A stretch of 64,000 nucleotides of DNA from DASQPJ01 sp036268355 (GTDB lineage Bacteria; Actinomycetota; Actinomycetes; Sporichthyales; Sporichthyaceae): the NCBI GenBank assembly GCA_036268355.1, contig DATAUG010000203.1, positions 1 through 64,000 of the forward strand. Direction: 5' to 3'. Below are positions 56,888 to 64,000 of the stretch, piece by piece (position 1 is the stretch's first letter; the number at the start of each line of letters is the position of its first letter). The notes under the pieces were generated by a model. That model was not told the DNA's origin. It worked only from the letters and a program-made list of their open reading frames with translations, and made no database searches. The position numbers and the translations under genes are program-made.

Positions 56888-57083
56888 CTGCGTCCTCCCT
56901 GAGCCGGCGGGCGTCGCCGCAGGTTCCTTGGACCGTGATACCGGATGTCTGTAACGGCCCGATTTCGCACGCGACGGCCGCGGAGCAGGATTGGTGGCAT
57001 GCCACAGCAGCCGCGGCCACCCGGTGTCCCCACCGACGGGGCGCGCTTCACGAATCGACAGCCCCTCGGAGAGCCTGCGCGGC

Positions 57084-57887
57084 TCAGCCGGTGAACGTGG
57101 CCGGACTCACCGCGGCGGTCGTGGTCAGGAAGGCGTCCGGCACCGGGTATTCCCCGAGTATGAAGCGCAAGATGGCCGAGTGCATCGCCTCGACCGGCGC
57201 GACGATTGCTGCGGTGCCGATCGCGCCGCCGCCGTGGTCCGATATCCCGCCCATGGCGAACAGGTACGTCGCCGCGGCCCGGTCCTCCAGAGCCAGCAGC
57301 AGTTTCGCGACGGAGACGCTGTCCTTGGCGGCGCCGAACGCGTCGGTCGTCTCGCGATCGTTCGACAGTGGCACCCCACTGATGGGGCTCAGCCCGGAAC
57401 TCTTCAACAAAGTGTTCCACGTCTCGGCGTGCTCGGAGTGCTGGAACATCGTCGTCTGCACGAAATATCCCACCGCGGGAGGTACCTTGCCCAGAGTGCC
57501 TTTCCCGACCGCCACGAGCGCGATCTGGTAGGCGTTGGCCAGTTGATTCTCCAGCGCCGCTCCGAACGCGACGGTCTTCAGATCGCCTGTATAGCCGACG
57601 CTCGGTGTCGCGCTCACCTGGGGCACCGACTGGTTGTCCGTTCCGTGGTCCCCGCACGCGGCCAGCGCCATCCCGGCACCCAGCGCTCCGATCCCGATCA
57701 TGAACCGACGTCGATCCACCCCCGGGTGAGCTTGTTGGTCGCGCAGGTTCCGCGCGAACCGGGCGACCTCGGCGCGCACCAGCGGCATTGCCTCGCGGTG
57801 GGCCTCGTCCAGCTCGTGGGTCATCGCCATGAGTTCGGCCTCACTGACCGCCAGCTGCGCCTTCTTTGCGGTTCGCCGGCCGATCAA
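57084..57887 (-). CDS. Exported ferritin-like protein (Tat/lipoprotein signal)
   Basis: 267 residues. The TTG start at 57887 overlaps the TGA of the upstream ferritin-like gene (TTGA), so it is translationally coupled. After a cytoplasmic N-terminal helix (EAELMAMTHELDEAHREAMPLVRAEVARFARNL) lies a twin-arginine type signal DRRRFMIGIGALGAGMALAACGD, which also has a lipobox ending at Cys. The four-helix bundle has ferritin-like ligand positions: E in AALENQLANAY, EH with E in QHSEHAETW, E in ALEDRAAATY, and E..H in PVEAMHSAIL. Function may be iron or manganese oxidation outside the membrane; this is inferred. The unusual 60-residue region before the signal could mean the true start is later. 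Confidence 0.7.
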   Translation of the reverse strand: MIGRRTAKKAQLAVSEAELMAMTHELDEAHREAMPLVRAEVARFARNLRDQQAHPGVDRRRFMIGIGALGAGMALAACGDHGTDNQSVPQVSATPSVGYTGDLKTVAFGAALENQLANAYQIALVAVGKGTLGKVPPAVGYFVQTTMFQHSEHAETWNTLLKSSGLSPISGVPLSNDRETTDAFGAAKDSVSVAKLLLALEDRAAATYLFAMGGISDHGGGAIGTAAIVAPVEAMHSAILRFILGEYPVPDAFLTTTAAVSPATFTG

Positions 57888-58585
57888 CTTACGGCTCCCT
57901 CTCCGACGGGCGATGCCAGGTCGAGGGAGTAGAAGGAGTCCGGGACAGCGACGGTGCAGAGATTCTTCGGAAGCTTCTGCGGGTCGGTCGGGATCGCGAC
58001 CAACTCGGGCGCATCCTTGAGCAGCGCCGCCATCGCGAGCAGGACCGCCCGGTGCGCCGCCTCGACCGGGGCGATGCTGCCGAACAGCAGGCGCAGTTCG
58101 CTCGTGGAGACCTGGGTGACGTTGCGGCAATAGGTCTGCACGGCCACGTCCTCCAGCGTGATCGCCAGCGTGATCACGTCCGCCGGTCGCTTCAGCTTCG
58201 GCAACGCTGCGTCGACGACCTTCTGATACTTCGGGTCCGTGCCGGACTGTTTCTTGCCGCCCGCCTTGACCGCGGCCGCGTTGAAGGCCTTGGCGTGGGC
58301 AGTGTGCTGGGTCATGGTCCGGGCGACGAACTCGGCCACCACCTTGTTGCCGTCCTTGATGAACGACAGGCCGGCCGCCTTCGTGTACACGCTGACGGCC
58401 AGGTTCTCGATCGAAGCTGCCGTCTGCAGGGCCTTCACGTCTTCGGTGGACGCAGTAGCACCCTCGAGGGTCCGCTCGCCGTAATCGTCAAGCGCCTGTC
58501 GGGTCAGCCGGGACGCGTCGGCGTGCAGGTCCTCGGAGTGCTCCGTCAGGTTGCTCAACAAACGCGGATCGATTTGATCTTTCAC
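57884..58585 (-). CDS. Cytoplasmic ferritin-like protein
   Basis: 233 residues from GTG 58585, which follows GTGGAGGACCA. No signal peptide is present. The four-helix bundle has E in AASIENLAVSVYTK, H in MTQHTAHAKAFN, E in ITLEDVAVQTYCRN and E..H in APVEAAHRAVLLAM, the same pattern as its neighbour. The two proteins share the bundle layout (ENLA / ENQLA, LEDVAVQTY / LEDRAAATY, PVEAAHRAVL / PVEAMHSAIL), so they are paralogues, one inside and one exported. The first ligand of helix 2 is His rather than Glu here. Substrate is unknown. Confidence 0.72.
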   Translation of the reverse strand: MKDQIDPRLLSNLTEHSEDLHADASRLTRQALDDYGERTLEGATASTEDVKALQTAASIENLAVSVYTKAAGLSFIKDGNKVVAEFVARTMTQHTAHAKAFNAAAVKAGGKKQSGTDPKYQKVVDAALPKLKRPADVITLAITLEDVAVQTYCRNVTQVSTSELRLLFGSIAPVEAAHRAVLLAMAALLKDAPELVAIPTDPQKLPKNLCTVAVPDSFYSLDLASPVGEGAVS

Positions 58586-58969
58586 TGGTCCTCCACGGAA
58601 GGCGGTGCCAGCCGGGAAGGTATTCGTCGGTCCGTGCCCTTGATGGCACCTCGTATTTCGAACAGGTAAACGGAGGCAGTCAGCCGGCAATTTCGGCGAA
58701 GACTGGATGCTCGGCGAGCAACTGGTCCAGGCCGGCCACGGCATGGCCGTGCTCGTCGAGCCCGGACGGCTCCGGGCGGGCCGCCGGTGCTGGAACTTGC
58801 TTCCGGTCGACCCACTCGCCGGCCTGCAGCGGATCCGGGGTGCAGGTGCCCCGGGGGAAGCGGCGTCGAAACCCCCGCCGTCCCCGCAGTGGTCAGTATC
58901 CTGTGCGTGCGGAGTCCGACCGTGATGTGCTGCGAAGAGCGACCAGCAGTTCGGCGCGCGGAGGCTGCG
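58586..58969. other. Divergent intergenic region, ferritin-like pair / Hpt gene
   Basis: 384 nt separating the ferritin-like genes (-) from the signalling genes (+). It contains the possible remnant frame at 58680-58889. No strong palindrome was found. Promoters for both sides must lie here. Confidence 0.5.
58680..58889 (-). CDS. Possible small or remnant gene
   Basis: An open frame of about 70 codons with coding-like composition: TCTPDPLQAGEWVDRKQVPA, then GLDEHGHAVAGLDQLLAEHP and VFAEIAG before a TGA. It is not in the frames of either neighbour. There is no ATG, GTG or TTG near the left end (CTG 58889 is the first possible initiator, after a stop at 58893-58895), so it may be a fragment of an older gene. 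I do not recognise it. Confidence 0.3.
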   Translation of the reverse strand: MRGRRGFRRRFPRGTCTPDPLQAGEWVDRKQVPAPAARPEPSGLDEHGHAVAGLDQLLAEHPVFAEIAG

Positions 58970-59365
58970 ATGACCGACCCGGACGAGTGCCGGACCGGCG
59001 TGCCGCGCGCCGTGCCGGCCCGCGAGGCAGTCGACGCGTTGCTGGAGCTTTGCGGCGACGCTGAGTTCGTCGCAGCCTTGATCGACACCTTCCTCGCCGA
59101 GGGACCCGTACTCGTCGCGCGAGTCGGTAGTGCGGTGCTTGCAGGCGACGCGCCGCAAGCTCGTCTTGCGGCGCACACGCTCAAGTCGCACGGGATGACT
59201 TTCGGGGCGCCCCGGCTGGCACAGGTCGCCGCGGAGGTGGAGCGACGGGCCCGGGACCGCGAACTAACCGTCGCAGGCGGCCTGGTCGGCGAGCTCGCGG
59301 TCGCGTTCGACCGGGCGCGCGACGCTCTCGGGGAGCTGCGCGACGAACTGGCGGGTAGGCGGTGA
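58970..59365 (+). CDS. Hpt (histidine phosphotransfer) domain protein
   Basis: A 131-residue free-standing phosphotransfer protein. The four-helix Hpt signature is AAHTLKSHGMTFGAPRLAQV, with the phosphorylated His69 in the HTLKS context. Start ATG 58970 follows GGAGGCTGCG. It passes phosphate between a hybrid kinase and a separate receiver. The next gene encodes such a receiver (4-nt overlap, GTGA), and the one after encodes a hybrid kinase. The three genes look like a complete phosphorelay in one operon. Confidence 0.9.
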   Translation: MTDPDECRTGVPRAVPAREAVDALLELCGDAEFVAALIDTFLAEGPVLVARVGSAVLAGDAPQARLAAHTLKSHGMTFGAPRLAQVAAEVERRARDRELTVAGGLVGELAVAFDRARDALGELRDELAGRR

Positions 59366-60539
59366 CCGAGTCGGCGAACGTGCTCGTCGTCGACGACGAC
59401 GCGGTGAACCGCACGTTGCTCAACCACATCCTCCGGCAGGAGGGCCATTCGGTCCTCGCGGCGGGCGACGGACCCGAGGCGCTGGAGGTGCTCGGGGCCA
59501 AGCCGGTGGACCTGGTGCTGCTCGACGTCCGGATGCCGGGCATGGACGGCTTCGACGTGTGCCGGCTGATCCGCGGCGACCCGCGGACGGCGATGCTCCC
59601 GGTGGTCATGGTGACCGCCGAGGGGCCCCAGGAGAAGCTGACGGCCCTCGAGGCCGGCGCCGACGACTTCGTCCTGAAGCCGTTCGACCGCGCGGAGTTG
59701 TGCGCCCGAGTCCGCTCGCTGCTGCGGATCAAGCGCTTCCACGACACGATCAACGCGCAGTCCGCGGAACTCGCGGCGCAGGCAGCGGAGCTGGCGGCGT
59801 GGAACGCCTCGCTGGAGCAACGGGTGGCCGCCCAGGTCGCGCAGCTGGAGGGGCTTGGCCGGCTGCGCCGGTTCCTGTCCGCCCCGGTGGTCGACCTCGT
59901 GCTCAGTTCGGGCGGGGAACAGCTGCTCGCGCCGCACCGCCGACACCTCGCTGTCGTCTTCGCCGACCTGCGCGGCTTCACCGCATTCTCCGAGACCGCC
60001 GAGCCCGAGGAGATCATCGACGTCCTGCGGGACTTCCACGCAGCATTGGGCGATGTGCTCACCCGGGCCGAGGCGACCGTCGGTTACTTCGCCGGCGACG
60101 GGGTGATGGCGTTCTTCAACGACCCGCTGCCGTGCCCCGACCCGGAGGCTCGGGCGGTCGGCTCGGCGCTGGCGATCCGGGCGGCCATGGCCGAACCGAT
60201 CGACCGCTGGCACCGCCTGGGTCTCGGCCTCGGGCTGGGCATCGGCGTCGCGGCCGGCTACGCCACGCTGGCGATGGTCGGGTTCGAGGGCCGCTTCGAC
60301 TACACCGCGCTCGGAACGGTGGTCAACACCGCTGCCCGACTCTGTGCGGCGGCCGCCCCGGGGCAGATCCTGGCCAACGGCCGGGTGATCGCCGCTCTCG
60401 GCGAGCGCGTCGAGGCCGAGTCGGTCGGCGAGGTCGAGCTGCGGGGCCTGCGCCGGCCGGTGTCCGTCCACCAGATCATCGCCTCCTCCGCCGACCTGGT
60501 GCTCCCCGAACGTGGCGGCCGGACGAACGGGGCGGACCG

Positions 60540-60543
<4 letters not shown>
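59362..60543 (+). CDS. Response regulator with class III nucleotide cyclase domain
   Basis: 393 residues. The receiver (1-120) has the acidic pocket DDD at 11-13, phospho-acceptor Asp55 (LLDVRMPGMDG), Thr85 and Lys106 (FVLKPFD). A coiled coil of about 40 residues (INAQSAELAAQAAELAAWNASLEQRV) follows. The cyclase domain (about 165-375) has metal Asp202 (VVFADLRGFTAF) and Asp246 (GYFAGDGVMAFF), plus Asn322 and Arg326 (VVNTAARL). The Lys that selects adenine in typical cyclases, expected about four positions before Asp246, is replaced by an aromatic residue (GYFAGDG). The product nucleotide is therefore uncertain. It is coupled to hpt upstream and to the kinase downstream (TTGA). Confidence 0.88.

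Positions 60544-64000
<3,457 letters not shown>

Overview
The window is one contiguous piece of a high-GC Actinomycetota chromosome. The signs are third codon positions that are nearly always G or C, frequent GTG and TTG starts, a leucine-rich leuA leader peptide, SOS boxes of the CGAAC-N4-GTTCG type, a FasR-fabD-fabH-acpP-fabF cluster, a homodimer-type AceE, a B12-dependent ribonucleotide reductase preceded by nrdR, and the actinobacterial families DUF3052, DUF3145 and DUF6703. A member of the Sporichthya/Frankia-like lineages fits, but that is inference. Most of the window is core chromosome. I see no prophage, no CRISPR array and no intact insertion sequence.

Layout. 0-8 kb: the end of an HNH endonuclease gene, an ArsR/SRPBCC pair, era, an FAD monooxygenase, leuA with its attenuator, recO and uppS. 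8-16 kb: a decayed PD40 beta-propeller gene, 59-bp palindromic repeats, zur, glyS, dusB, an FAD oxidoreductase and a membrane glycosyltransferase. 16-28 kb: ppdK, a frameshifted ring-cleavage dioxygenase gene, then a tight run dgt / dioxygenase-like / miaA / dapF / hflX, followed by dinG. 28-34 kb: lexA divergent from a LysM cell-division inhibitor, then nrdR-nrdJ for B12-dependent dNTP synthesis. 34-43 kb: a methyltransferase, hrpA and a membrane GGDEF-EAL protein. 43-56 kb: DUF3145, the fatty acid synthesis operon under FasR, a PHP protein, a secreted DUF1906 protein, aceE, DUF3052, an AhpE-type peroxiredoxin and tRNA-Val(UAC). 56-64 kb: a lipoprotein, two translationally coupled exported or ferritin-like proteins, and a three-gene phosphorelay (Hpt, receiver-cyclase, hybrid histidine kinase) that runs off the right edge.

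The most distinctive content lies between and inside the core genes, as several families of short repeats. A 57-bp repeat occurs in tandem after the GGDEF-EAL gene, and a diverged copy sits in frame inside dusB. A 59-bp repeat with a GGGGTG-N-CACCCC palindrome occurs at two loci 42 kb apart. A 260-bp element with inverted ends lies between the methyltransferase gene and hrpA and supplies both stop codons. Five 11-bp-phased GTCCACA-like repeats precede nrdR. A CTGACG-N3-CGTCAG palindrome recurs five times. Three genes carry frameshifts (PD40 protein, ring-cleavage dioxygenase, small membrane protein); each could be true decay or a sequencing error.
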